Shown here in pieces: positions 16,042-23,582 of a DNA stretch of 64,000 nt. The position numbers were made by a program, and so were the translations under genes. This DNA is from CAXRDE01 sp964229355. GTDB lineage: Bacteria; Cyanobacteriota; Sericytochromatia; UBA7694. The notes below the pieces were generated by a model that was given only the letters and a program-made list of their open reading frames with translations, made no database searches and had not been told where the DNA came from. Numbering within the stretch: position 1 is the stretch's first letter; each line of letters begins with the position of its first letter. The stretch spans positions 248,001-312,000 of the forward strand of contig CAXRDE010000023.1 of the NCBI GenBank assembly GCA_964229355.1, read 5' to 3'.

Positions 16042-16851
16042 TTATAAATCAAGCTTGGGCAAGTCTTTTGCTGCTGTCGCTTTGCATTGCAAAGTTTTAA
16101 CCACCTGACAGGCTTTGCTATTCCCCAGGGTGCAGGATTTTTCAAGCAGGGGGATTGCCGCCTCACATTGCCCCTGTAAATAAAGCACCTGGGCCTTATT
16201 GCCATAAGCCAGCGCATGGCGCGAATCGCTACGCAAAATTGCATTAAAGTCTTGTAGCGCCCTGGTGTAGTCTTTTTGCAGTAGGTACAAATACCCGCGG
16301 TTATTGCGCACATCAAGGTCGCGGGGATTGAGCTTTAAAGACTGCTGGTAATCTCTGAGGGCCGCAGGATAATTTTTGAGTTCACTGTAGATAATGCCCC
16401 GATTATTGTAAGCGGCAATATACTTTGGGTTTAAAGCGATGGCCTGGGTATAAGCCGCCACCGCATCATCCCGTTTATCCTGCAAGCGATAGGCGTTGCC
16501 CAGGTTAAAATAAGGCAGGGCCTGGCCGGGCAATAACTCACGGCAAGCATTAAAATCTGCAATGGCCTGTTCCGCCTGGCCTGCATTTAAGTAAGCCACC
16601 CCTCGCGCATTCAAAAGATATGGCTGTTTCTCATTGAGGGCCAGCGAGGCTGTAAACAACGAGATGGCGCGCTCCCACTGTTTGTTTTGAAAAGCCTGGC
16701 GACCCTGCTGGGCCAGCTGTTGTGCCCGTTGAGCCACCGACACTTGCGCCGATAAGGGGAGGACACGAGACCAGGCAGGCATCAGGGTGTTGCCACCCCC
16801 CCATACTATCGCTCCATACAGCAGGATCTGAAGTCTTTTGATTAAGCGCAT
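16042..16851 (-). CDS. Exported TPR-repeat protein
   Basis: A 269-residue protein with an N-terminal signal sequence (MRLIKRLQILLYGAIVWGGG) and about six TPR units, for example YFNLGNAYRLQDKRDDAVAAY and AYNNRGIIYSELKNYPAAL. The ATG at 16849-16851 is preceded by GAAGGA at a suitable distance; the longer reading to 16902 would run over a terminator. The C-terminal part carries cysteines (QCEAAIPLLEKSCTLGNSKAC) that could form disulphides in the periplasm. It lies behind the pilT terminator, so it probably has its own weak promoter. A partner-binding scaffold in the envelope is likely; the partner is unknown. Confidence 0.8.
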   Translation of the reverse strand: MRLIKRLQILLYGAIVWGGGNTLMPAWSRVLPLSAQVSVAQRAQQLAQQGRQAFQNKQWERAISLFTASLALNEKQPYLLNARGVAYLNAGQAEQAIADFNACRELLPGQALPYFNLGNAYRLQDKRDDAVAAYTQAIALNPKYIAAYNNRGIIYSELKNYPAALRDYQQSLKLNPRDLDVRNNRGYLYLLQKDYTRALQDFNAILRSDSRHALAYGNKAQVLYLQGQCEAAIPLLEKSCTLGNSKACQVVKTLQCKATAAKDLPKLDL

Positions 16852-16892
16852 AAAACGGTTTCCTTCAGCATTGTTGTAACCCATTTTAACGA

Positions 16893-16923
16893 CAAAAAAC
16901 AACCCCGCAGGGTTTCTGCGGGG
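16893..16923 (-). terminator. Rho-independent terminator of pilT
   Basis: On the minus strand, an 8-bp GC-rich stem (16903-16910 with 16916-16923) and a 5-base loop are followed by a T-rich run (complement of gacaaaaaac). It lies directly after the pilT stop codon. Confidence 0.85.
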
Positions 16924-16941
16924 TGTGTTCCAGAAAAAACC

Positions 16942-18009
16942 TTAGTCGGTTTGATTCAGCAGATGCTTAAAGCGGGTTTTATCCATGGACTTGAGATAAG
17001 CTTCTTCACCGGTAATTAGACCGGCTTTTAGCTTTTCTTCAATGGCCTGGTCCATGGTAATCATGCCGTCTTTACGACCCGTTTGCATGATCGAAGGAAT
17101 TTGGAAGGTTTTGCCCTCCCGCAAGAGGTTACCCACTGCAGGTGTTCCGATCAAAATTTCTTGAACGCCGACCCGGCCACCGCCTTTTTTCTTCAGCAAT
17201 TGCTGGGCCACTACGCCTTTTAACGAATCGCCCAACATGGCCCGAATTTGCTCCTGGGCATCGGTGGGAAACGCATCAATCAAACGGTCAATGGTCTTCG
17301 GGGCAGAAGAAGCGTGCAAAGTACCAAACACCAGGTGACCGGTTTCGGCCGCGGTAATGGCCAGTTCGATGGTTTCTAAGTCGCGCATCTCACCCACCAG
17401 AATAACGTCTGGATCTTCGCGGAGGGCGGCTTTTAGGGCGTTGGCAAAAGACTTTGTGTTTTTGCCCACCTCGCGCTGATTCACCAGGCCTTTTTTACTG
17501 CTGTGCACAAATTCAATGGGGTCTTCAACAGTCAAAATATGGTCAGAGCGGTTCTGGTTAATATAGTCAATCATGGCTGCCAGTGTGGTGGACTTACCGC
17601 TACCGGTTGCACCGGTCACCAAAACCAGCCCTTTGTGCAAATGACAAAAGTACTCGGTCAAAACAGGAGGAAGCCCCAGATCTTCAGCACTCAAAATCTT
17701 GGTGGGGATCACCCGGAATACCGCGCCGATGCCCTTACGTTCGTTGAAGATATTGGCCCGGAAACGGGAACCCAGCTCATCAACGCTATACGCAAAGTCT
17801 AAATCTTTATGTTCTTCAAAGTGCTTACGCTCGTATTCATCCATGATTTCATACAGCAGGGTTTGGTTCTGCTCATGGGTAAACGCCTGTTGCGTAATCG
17901 GATGTAAGTCACCACTAATCCGGATCATCGGGGGGTTATTGGGGGAGATGTGTAAATCGGATGCGCCCCGTTCTACCATCACTTTAAAAAGCTGGTCAAT
18001 TTTGGCCAT
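16942..18009 (-). CDS. pilT: Type IV pilus retraction ATPase PilT
   Basis: A 355-residue hexameric ATPase that powers pilus depolymerisation and twitching motility at the inner membrane. It has the typical length and motifs: Walker A VTGATGSGKSTTLAAM, the Asp box (TVEDPIEFVH), Walker B DPDVILVGEMRD, the His box (TGHLVFGTLHASSA) and AIRAMLGDSLKGVVAQQLL. The start is set by AAGGAG seven bases before the ATG. It is not surrounded by other pilus genes here; it has its own promoter and terminator, so it is monocistronic. Confidence 0.95.
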   Translation of the reverse strand: MAKIDQLFKVMVERGASDLHISPNNPPMIRISGDLHPITQQAFTHEQNQTLLYEIMDEYERKHFEEHKDLDFAYSVDELGSRFRANIFNERKGIGAVFRVIPTKILSAEDLGLPPVLTEYFCHLHKGLVLVTGATGSGKSTTLAAMIDYINQNRSDHILTVEDPIEFVHSSKKGLVNQREVGKNTKSFANALKAALREDPDVILVGEMRDLETIELAITAAETGHLVFGTLHASSAPKTIDRLIDAFPTDAQEQIRAMLGDSLKGVVAQQLLKKKGGGRVGVQEILIGTPAVGNLLREGKTFQIPSIMQTGRKDGMITMDQAIEEKLKAGLITGEEAYLKSMDKTRFKHLLNQTD

Positions 18010-18041
18010 GTTGCCTCTCCTTGAATTAAAAATCCGTGGGT

Positions 18042-18070
18042 ATTATATCCTGTTGTGATAACAAAGACAA
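18042..18070 (-). promoter_or_regulatory. Sigma-70-type promoter of pilT
   Basis: Minus strand: TTGTCT (18065-18070), a 17-bp spacer, then TATAAT (18042-18047). The predicted leader is about 26 bases and ends with the Shine-Dalgarno sequence before pilT. This is the best two-box promoter in the window. Confidence 0.65.
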
Positions 18071-18131
18071 AAACATACGGCAAAGAGAGAGCATGGATTG
18101 CCCACATCCACCAACGCTAAAAACTTCTGCG

Positions 18132-19283
18132 TTAGGGCGCCTCCCCCCTGCTTGCAACCATGATATCAAAATCAAGTGGCCGCAGAATCCTGACATTTGC
18201 CTCATCCTGATAACGCAAAACCGCTGTACCTGAAGCAGACTCCTCAAGGCTTAGCTGTCCCCGTACGCCATCTTGCACCAGAGAAACCTTGCTCCACAGC
18301 GCCCCTTCAGACGCTGTCTGGGTTGAGAAAGTAAAGCGCTGAGATGAACCCTCAGCCAGCGTAAGCTCCATCACGCCCTGCCCTGTACCCACGCCCTCAG
18401 TGCTGCTCAAACGTTCCTCAGAAACTTTCAAAACGTCTCCGTTATCCCAGGTGGTGACCACCTGGGTTAAGAGCCGCCATTGACCAGAGACCCATTGGCG
18501 GGTGCGCGTTGCCTGCTGTGAGAAACCTGCACCGGATTCAGAGAGCCGTTGTCCGCCTTCATGGTCCAGGGGCTCAACGGGTGTCAGGGTCACGATCTGC
18601 CGTTCACGCAGAGCATGGGCTAACTGGAGCACCGCCAGATTTGCTGGAATTTCACCCGGTAGCATCACGGTTTCGCTTGCTTGCTGGGCTTCAAAGGGCC
18701 GCGACTGTAAACGATAAAGGCTTTGGGTAGGGAGAGGCAATAACCGGCTCAGAAGTCCCTCAAGATCCAGCGCAAGCATGTGTTGAACCAGAGGCACTTG
18801 CAGCACCCCTGGAGCATCTGAATCGGTGGTTATTGTTTCGACAGTTTCTTTTATCTCATGGACAGCTTCTGTGACCGTCTCTTTCACCCAACCCAAAAGT
18901 TGGGTGCGATATTCGCCGGCCAACTGATCTTGTGATAAGCGATAGGCGTCATAAAAGCTGGCGTCGACATCGTGATAATTAGCTAAGGCCATTTGTAAAG
19001 GTTTAAGGGCGGCATTGGCCCAGAGATTTTGCGGAGGAGCAGTAATATTCTGTGGCGGGGCCGTTATGTTTTGCGGAGGGGCCGTTATATTCTGTGGCGG
19101 CGCAGTAATGCCCTCTGGTGGCGCGGTGATATTCTTTGCTTGAAAGGGAACCGTACGGGCAGTGGCCACATCCGTTCCGGTTTTTAGACCCGTTTGCTGC
19201 AATGGGGATGGCGAATGACAGGCCATTAAGAGATGAAGGCTTAAGCAACTGCAAATGATAAATCCTGAGGTTCGGTACCACAT
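18132..19283 (-). CDS. Lipoprotein with ITAPPQN tandem repeats
   Basis: A 383-residue protein. The signal peptide ends in LLMAC, a lipobox placing the acylated Cys at about residue 22. Residues about 50-85 hold five copies of a seven-residue unit (consensus NITAPPQ). The rest is a soluble domain with beta-rich C-terminal sequence (about 220-383) that I do not recognise. I chose the ATG at 19281-19283 because it puts the signal peptide at the N-terminus; a TTG at 19319 would add 12 non-signal residues. Probably anchored in the outer membrane, with the repeat acting as a spacer. Confidence 0.75.
   Translation of the reverse strand: MWYRTSGFIICSCLSLHLLMACHSPSPLQQTGLKTGTDVATARTVPFQAKNITAPPEGITAPPQNITAPPQNITAPPQNITAPPQNLWANAALKPLQMALANYHDVDASFYDAYRLSQDQLAGEYRTQLLGWVKETVTEAVHEIKETVETITTDSDAPGVLQVPLVQHMLALDLEGLLSRLLPLPTQSLYRLQSRPFEAQQASETVMLPGEIPANLAVLQLAHALRERQIVTLTPVEPLDHEGGQRLSESGAGFSQQATRTRQWVSGQWRLLTQVVTTWDNGDVLKVSEERLSSTEGVGTGQGVMELTLAEGSSQRFTFSTQTASEGALWSKVSLVQDGVRGQLSLEESASGTAVLRYQDEANVRILRPLDFDIMVASRGEAP
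19029..19133 (-). repeat. Five tandem 21-bp repeats encoding ITAPPQN units
   Basis: Five in-frame 21-base units encode NITAPPE/GITAPPQ/NITAPPQ and similar. Third positions differ between units (GCT/GCC/GCG, CCT/CCG/CCA) while the peptide is nearly constant. This suggests selection on the peptide rather than recent slippage. Confidence 0.85.
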
Positions 19284-19398
19284 CACGTCAAGATAAATCC
19301 TCGCTTCCTCTGATTTCAAACGTATGCTTTATCATGCGCGCATGTTGGGGGCTTTACAAGCTAAAAAAAGCATAAAAGCCCATTAAAAAAGAGAGAAA

Positions 19399-19422
19399 CC
19401 CGCAGCATGACCCTGCTGCGGG
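19399..19422 (-). terminator. Second terminator hairpin downstream of citrate synthase
   Basis: A 9-bp stem (CCCGCAGCA with TGCTGCGGG) and a 6-base loop are followed on the minus strand by a T/C-rich run ending in TTTTTT. It lies behind the stronger hairpin at 19431-19466 and may serve as a back-up. Confidence 0.65.
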
Positions 19423-19430
19423 CACATGTT

Positions 19431-19466
19431 AAAAAACCAATAATATGACGTTATTATTGGTTTTTT
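19431..19466. terminator. Bidirectional rho-independent terminator after citrate synthase
   Basis: A perfect 15-bp stem (19431-19445 with 19452-19466) with loop tgacgt. One arm starts with six A and the other ends with six T, so it can terminate on either strand. It lies 17 bp past the citrate synthase stop. Confidence 0.85.
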
Positions 19467-19483
19467 AATAAAATTACACCCAA

Positions 19484-20542
19484 TTAATACCTTGTTAATT
19501 CTGTATCCGGTTCCACATATGCACCTATGGGGCGAATTAAACGTCCCAGCGCTTGCTGCTCTATCGCATGCGCACACCAGCCCAACACACGCCCCAATGC
19601 AAAGACGGCTGTAAAATGGCCCCGAGAAAAACCCAGTGCATCCAGAAGCAAAGCGGTATAGTACTCCACATTGGTTTCAAGGGGACGTTCGGGTTTATGG
19701 ATTTTTAAAGCCTGCAACACCACCGCTTCCAGTTGCTCAGCCTGGGCCAGGCGTTCAGGCCTTAATCCAGAGGCTTTCAGGTTTTTTAAAACCTGTTTTA
19801 AAACATCTGCACGAGGATCTCTCACCCGATAAATGCGATGACCAAACCCCATAATACGTTCTCCACGCGCCAGGCGTTCTTGAATCCAGCGCTCAGGGGA
19901 AGCCGCTGCCTGTACCGCCTCTAACATATCCAATACAGGACCCGGCGCTCCCCCATGCAAAGGGCCTGCCAAAGCACCCAGAGCCCCCTGAACACAGGCT
20001 CTCAAATCGCTCCCCGTGGAAGCAATCACCCGCGCGGTATACGTCGAGGCGTTAAAGCCGTGATCTGAAACCGTCATAAAATAACAGGCTAAAGCAGCGG
20101 CACGTCCTGAGAGCTGGCTCGCACTGAGGGATTCAGTGGAAAGGGCTTTTAAAAAGCGCTGGACGGGATCCCCTTGCGGTGACAAGCGTGCGGTGGGTTG
20201 AATATGCAACAGTAAACTCACCATCAGGGTCATGGCGATGGCTGTAGGGGTGCGGGCTTCAGCGTACTCTAACCCCAGCCGCAGCGCTGATATTGCCGTG
20301 TCTTGCTTTGCTAAGGTGGTGGTCATGGGCTGAAGCCGTTGCCAGGCCACATCCTGAGCGCCACAGAAGTCGCTTTCTTCTACCCGTTGTGATGGGGCAT
20401 AAACACGCCATAGGGCCTGCGCTAAACTCGGGTACGTGTAATGGGCCACCACATCAGCCAGAGGTTGCCCCAGAATCACCAGTTCTCCAGCTTCCCCATC
20501 CACATGACTCAGACAGGTGCGTAAAGTATCTTTATCGGTCAT
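19484..20542 (-). CDS. gltA: Citrate synthase
   Basis: A 352-residue enzyme joining oxaloacetate and acetyl-CoA to give citrate. Active-site motifs: SDHGFNASTYTAR (first His), PLHGGAPG, GFGHRIYRVRDPRA (second His) and NVEYYTALLLDALGF with the downstream Asp region. Length fits the bacterial type II small/methylcitrate synthase group; 2-methylcitrate synthase activity cannot be excluded. It is expressed divergently from a second, HTH-fused citrate synthase (20638-21897) and is ended by two terminators. The upstream region holds a TTGACA -35 box beside a palindrome likely to bind a regulator. Confidence 0.92.
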   Translation of the reverse strand: MTDKDTLRTCLSHVDGEAGELVILGQPLADVVAHYTYPSLAQALWRVYAPSQRVEESDFCGAQDVAWQRLQPMTTTLAKQDTAISALRLGLEYAEARTPTAIAMTLMVSLLLHIQPTARLSPQGDPVQRFLKALSTESLSASQLSGRAAALACYFMTVSDHGFNASTYTARVIASTGSDLRACVQGALGALAGPLHGGAPGPVLDMLEAVQAAASPERWIQERLARGERIMGFGHRIYRVRDPRADVLKQVLKNLKASGLRPERLAQAEQLEAVVLQALKIHKPERPLETNVEYYTALLLDALGFSRGHFTAVFALGRVLGWCAHAIEQQALGRLIRPIGAYVEPDTELTRY

Positions 20543-20574
20543 GGTTTCTATCCATCCTTCTTGAAGATACCCTT

Positions 20575-20603
20575 ATTCTGCTAAACTTGATTTTATCTGT
20601 CAA
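20575..20603 (-). promoter_or_regulatory. Promoter of citrate synthase
   Basis: Minus strand: a perfect TTGACA (20598-20603), a 17-bp spacer, then CAGAAT (20575-20580, four of six matches to TATAAT). The copy of TTGATTTTA at 20587-20595 lies in the spacer and the 16-bp palindrome lies 2 bp upstream of the -35, so a bound repressor would block polymerase. Confidence 0.5.
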
Positions 20604-20621
20604 TCTTGATTTTAAAATCAA
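20587..20621. promoter_or_regulatory. Candidate operator between divergent citrate synthase genes
   Basis: TTGATTTTAAAATCAA at 20606-20621 is a perfect 16-bp palindrome. Its left half, TTGATTTTA, recurs as a direct repeat at 20587-20595, 19 bp away (about two helical turns). The sites cover the promoter of the minus-strand citrate synthase and end 16 bp before the start codon of the plus-strand HTH-citrate synthase. The obvious candidate ligand is that HTH protein itself; this is inference. Confidence 0.6.
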
Positions 20622-20637
20622 TATTAAAGGTGTTGCT

Positions 20638-21897
20638 ATGAAAAAAAACCTTCCCTCAGCCCTTTATATGGATGCGGCACAAGCCGCCAGTGCCCTTAAC
20701 ATCCGTAAAGAGACTCTGTATGCCTATGTCAGCCGAGGCCACTTGCGAAGCAGAGAAATGCCAGGCCAAAAAGGCCGTTACTATTTGCGAGAAGAAGTCG
20801 AAAAGCTACAGCAAAACAAACGCCTGCGGCAACAGCCCAACATCGAATTGCAACAGGCCCTGTATTGGGGGGCACCGCTTTTGCACAGCGATATTTCGCA
20901 CCTGCGTGAAGGCCATTTGTATTACCGTCACCAGCGTCTCGACACCCTTAGCACGGCATCATTAGAGTCTCTGATTGCCTTACTCTGGGAAGCCCCTGAA
21001 TTGGCCCATCCTGATGGGTGGCAGCCGTTTTTTCAGCCCCCGTCTCCGCAACTCAGCCCCGTGGAGCACATCTGGCAGCTTGTGCCTCAAGGCAGTGCCT
21101 GGTTTTATCATATCCAAACGGCTTTAAACCTCTGGTTCGCTCAGGATCTCTCTGCCCCTGTTTCCGACAACCCCGTATCAGATGCAGCGCAGATTTTATG
21201 GCGTATCTGGTCGTCGTTGCCCCCCTGGACACAAACCGAAGCATCTCCCCTCTCAGGAGATACGCCGTCCTTAATGGACTGCTTTAAACCCTTATTGCCC
21301 GATCCCGCCCAGCGGGAACTGGCTCGCCTGGTTTTAATTCTCAGTGCCGAGCATGAACTCAATGTCAGCAGCTTTACCGCCCGCTGTGTCGCCTCTGGAC
21401 AGGGCAATGTCTACCAAAGCCTCAGCGCTGCCTTTGCGGCCCTGGGCACCCCCCGCCAGGGGGGACAGGTGTTGCAAGTCCAACATTTTTTACGACAACA
21501 CCAGGGCCAGACCGCCACCCAAATGCTGCAAAACTGTCGCCTGGCAGGAACTCAGCCCCCCATGCCCGGCCACCCCCTCTACCCGGATGGCGATCCCCGA
21601 TGGCAGATCTTTGCGGCACACCTCACATCCCATTGGAATCATCATCCGAGGGTTCAAGAAACCTTGACATGGGTGGAAAGCCTTGAGCATTATCAGCACA
21701 GTCACCCCACCTTGGACTGGGTGCTGGGCCTCAGTGCCGAATTGCTGTGTCCCCAATGGCTCAACGCCCTGGACTGGTTTGCGCTGGGACGCTGTATCGG
21801 TTGGCTTGCCCATATCCAGGAACAATGGCAACAGCCCCACCTGATCCGGCCCCGGGGTCAGGGCGAACCCCCGCCGGCTCCCGCTGACACCCCATAA
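20638..21897 (+). CDS. Citrate synthase paralogue with N-terminal DNA-binding HTH domain
   Basis: A 419-residue protein. Residues about 9-55 form an excisionase/MerR-like HTH (DAAQAASALNIRKETLYAYV, then SREMPGQKGRYYLREEVEKL). The rest is a divergent citrate synthase fold. Compared with the neighbour, the first His region is kept (SAEHELNVSSFTARC), HGG is replaced by RQGG, the second His may be kept (GHPLYPDGDPRW), and the Asp could be TLDW. Catalysis is therefore uncertain. ATG at 20638 with AAAGG eight bases upstream; an in-frame extension to 20293 overlaps the opposite gene and carries no conserved sequence. It heads an apparent operon with GH3 and PKS genes (32 bp gap, then overlap). It probably works as a metabolite-sensing regulator. 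Confidence 0.85.
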   Translation: MKKNLPSALYMDAAQAASALNIRKETLYAYVSRGHLRSREMPGQKGRYYLREEVEKLQQNKRLRQQPNIELQQALYWGAPLLHSDISHLREGHLYYRHQRLDTLSTASLESLIALLWEAPELAHPDGWQPFFQPPSPQLSPVEHIWQLVPQGSAWFYHIQTALNLWFAQDLSAPVSDNPVSDAAQILWRIWSSLPPWTQTEASPLSGDTPSLMDCFKPLLPDPAQRELARLVLILSAEHELNVSSFTARCVASGQGNVYQSLSAAFAALGTPRQGGQVLQVQHFLRQHQGQTATQMLQNCRLAGTQPPMPGHPLYPDGDPRWQIFAAHLTSHWNHHPRVQETLTWVESLEHYQHSHPTLDWVLGLSAELLCPQWLNALDWFALGRCIGWLAHIQEQWQQPHLIRPRGQGEPPPAPADTP

Positions 21898-21929
21898 ATG
21901 TAGTATCCTTTGGGGTGAGGTAACAATGT

Positions 21930-23582
21930 ATGTCGCTTAAAGGAATGATCGCTCAGGGTTTGCGGATGCGGACCGGACAACAGTTTGAAAGAGACACCTG
22001 GCAGCCTGAAGCGGCCCAGTGGAAAAAACTGCAACAAATTGTGCAACGGAACGCCAACACAGCCTTTGGTCAAGCCCACCGCTTTGCAGAGATTCACAGC
22101 GTTCAAGATTACCAACGGCAGGTGCCCATCCGGGACTACGCAGCCCTCAAGCCCTGGATTGATCGCATGACCGAAGGCGAAGCTCAGGTGTTAACCCACC
22201 AAAAACCCTTTTATTATTGCCGCACTTCAGGCACCACCGGAGAACCCAAAATCACCCCGGTCACTGAAGATTATCGCAACGAATACCAAAGCGTGGTGCA
22301 CGCCTTTCTTTATTACCTCTATAAAGAGCACCCCAAAGCCTTTGACGGGCAAGCCCTCTATTTTCACGGCATGGCCGATTATGTCACCGTCGCTGACGGC
22401 ACCCCTGCAGGCTCAATGAGCGGGTTTAACAGCAAGAATCTCCCACCCTTGCTCAAACGCTTCTATGCAGCCCCCTATGACATTATGGTCATTGCCGACC
22501 CCTTCACCCGTCACTTCTGCATTGCCTTACTGGCGTTGGCCAAAAATATCACCCTCATCATGGCCGTGACCCCCTCTCCACCCATTTTACTGGCCGAGAC
22601 CCTCAAAAAGCACGGCGAAGAACTGCTGTTTCATCTTGAGAAAGGCACCCTGCCTAAAACAGTTCAACTCAACGCAGCCGAGCTGGCGCTCATGCAAACT
22701 TTACACCGACCACATCCCCAACGGGCTCAACACTTGCGCCGTCTGCTTGCCCAGAAAGGCAGCTTAACCCCCACACAAGTGTGGCCTGCTTTAGAGGTAA
22801 TTGGCTGTTGGAAAACCAGCAGTGCTGGCATGCTCATCCCCCAACTCGAAGCCGCTTACCCCGACATCCCCATCCGTGACGCTATTTTTTCAGCCAGCGA
22901 AGGCTGGTGCAATGTGCCTTATACCGATCAGCACGTGGGAGGACCTCTGGCAGTCAACGCTCACTTTTATGAGTTTATTGCCGCCGATGACAACTCAGAA
23001 CACCCGGAAGTGGTGCTGGCTCATGAACTCAACGTGGGGCAAGACTACCGTATTGTGTTGACCACCAGTTGCGGCATGTACCGCTATGATCTCGGGGATA
23101 TTTTGCGGGTGACCCACTATTATCACCAGACACCCGTAGTGCATTTTGTACGCAAAGCGGGACAGTACTCCAGCATGGCTACCGAAATGCTCGCCGTGGA
23201 ACATATTTTTGAAGTGATGGCAAAACTGCTCAAAACCCACGCATGGATCTTGCCCTTTTATGTGCTTGTGCCCAACCCCACCACACAACCCCCCCATTAC
23301 GAGCTTTACCTGGAAGGGCTGAATAAGACGGATGCCGAAACCCTGGCTGAAGCTTTTGATGAGGCGCTTCAAATCCATAACTTCTCCTATGGTTTACGCC
23401 GCCGAGATCTAGAGTTGGACCCCGTCAAAGCTCACGTGCTGCGGCCAGGAGCCTACCAGCTCTGGCAAGCCCAAAAACTGACGGAACCGGGTAATGACGC
23501 TCAAATCAAGCCGCCGGGATTGCTTATGAGCAACGAAAGTTTACGCCCCCTCTGTGAGGAACCGCTCCATGACGCACCCTGA
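21930..23582 (+). CDS. GH3-family acyl-adenylate amide synthetase
   Basis: A 550-residue member of the GH3 (auxin-responsive promoter) family, adenylating enzymes that join carboxylic acids to amino acids or amines. Motifs: ATP-binding CRTSGTTGEPK (about 95-105), FSASEGWCNVPYTDQ (the YxASEG-type motif) and YRYDLGDILRV with PVVHFVRKAGQYSS. GAGG nine bases before the ATG supports the start. It lies between an HTH-citrate synthase (32 bp upstream) and a type I PKS (14-bp overlap), so a role in releasing or amidating the polyketide/fatty acyl product is plausible. The acyl and amine substrates cannot be read from sequence. Confidence 0.85.
   Translation: MSLKGMIAQGLRMRTGQQFERDTWQPEAAQWKKLQQIVQRNANTAFGQAHRFAEIHSVQDYQRQVPIRDYAALKPWIDRMTEGEAQVLTHQKPFYYCRTSGTTGEPKITPVTEDYRNEYQSVVHAFLYYLYKEHPKAFDGQALYFHGMADYVTVADGTPAGSMSGFNSKNLPPLLKRFYAAPYDIMVIADPFTRHFCIALLALAKNITLIMAVTPSPPILLAETLKKHGEELLFHLEKGTLPKTVQLNAAELALMQTLHRPHPQRAQHLRRLLAQKGSLTPTQVWPALEVIGCWKTSSAGMLIPQLEAAYPDIPIRDAIFSASEGWCNVPYTDQHVGGPLAVNAHFYEFIAADDNSEHPEVVLAHELNVGQDYRIVLTTSCGMYRYDLGDILRVTHYYHQTPVVHFVRKAGQYSSMATEMLAVEHIFEVMAKLLKTHAWILPFYVLVPNPTTQPPHYELYLEGLNKTDAETLAEAFDEALQIHNFSYGLRRRDLELDPVKAHVLRPGAYQLWQAQKLTEPGNDAQIKPPGLLMSNESLRPLCEEPLHDAP

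Noticed and set aside
19029..19133. Possible CRISPR array (regular 21-bp repeats)
   Set aside because: Units are in frame and contiguous, with no unique spacers. They encode a peptide repeat.
20293..20637. Extension of the HTH-citrate synthase upstream to 20293
   Set aside because: It would overlap the divergent citrate synthase and the palindrome, and holds no conserved sequence; the ATG at 20638 has its own ribosome site.
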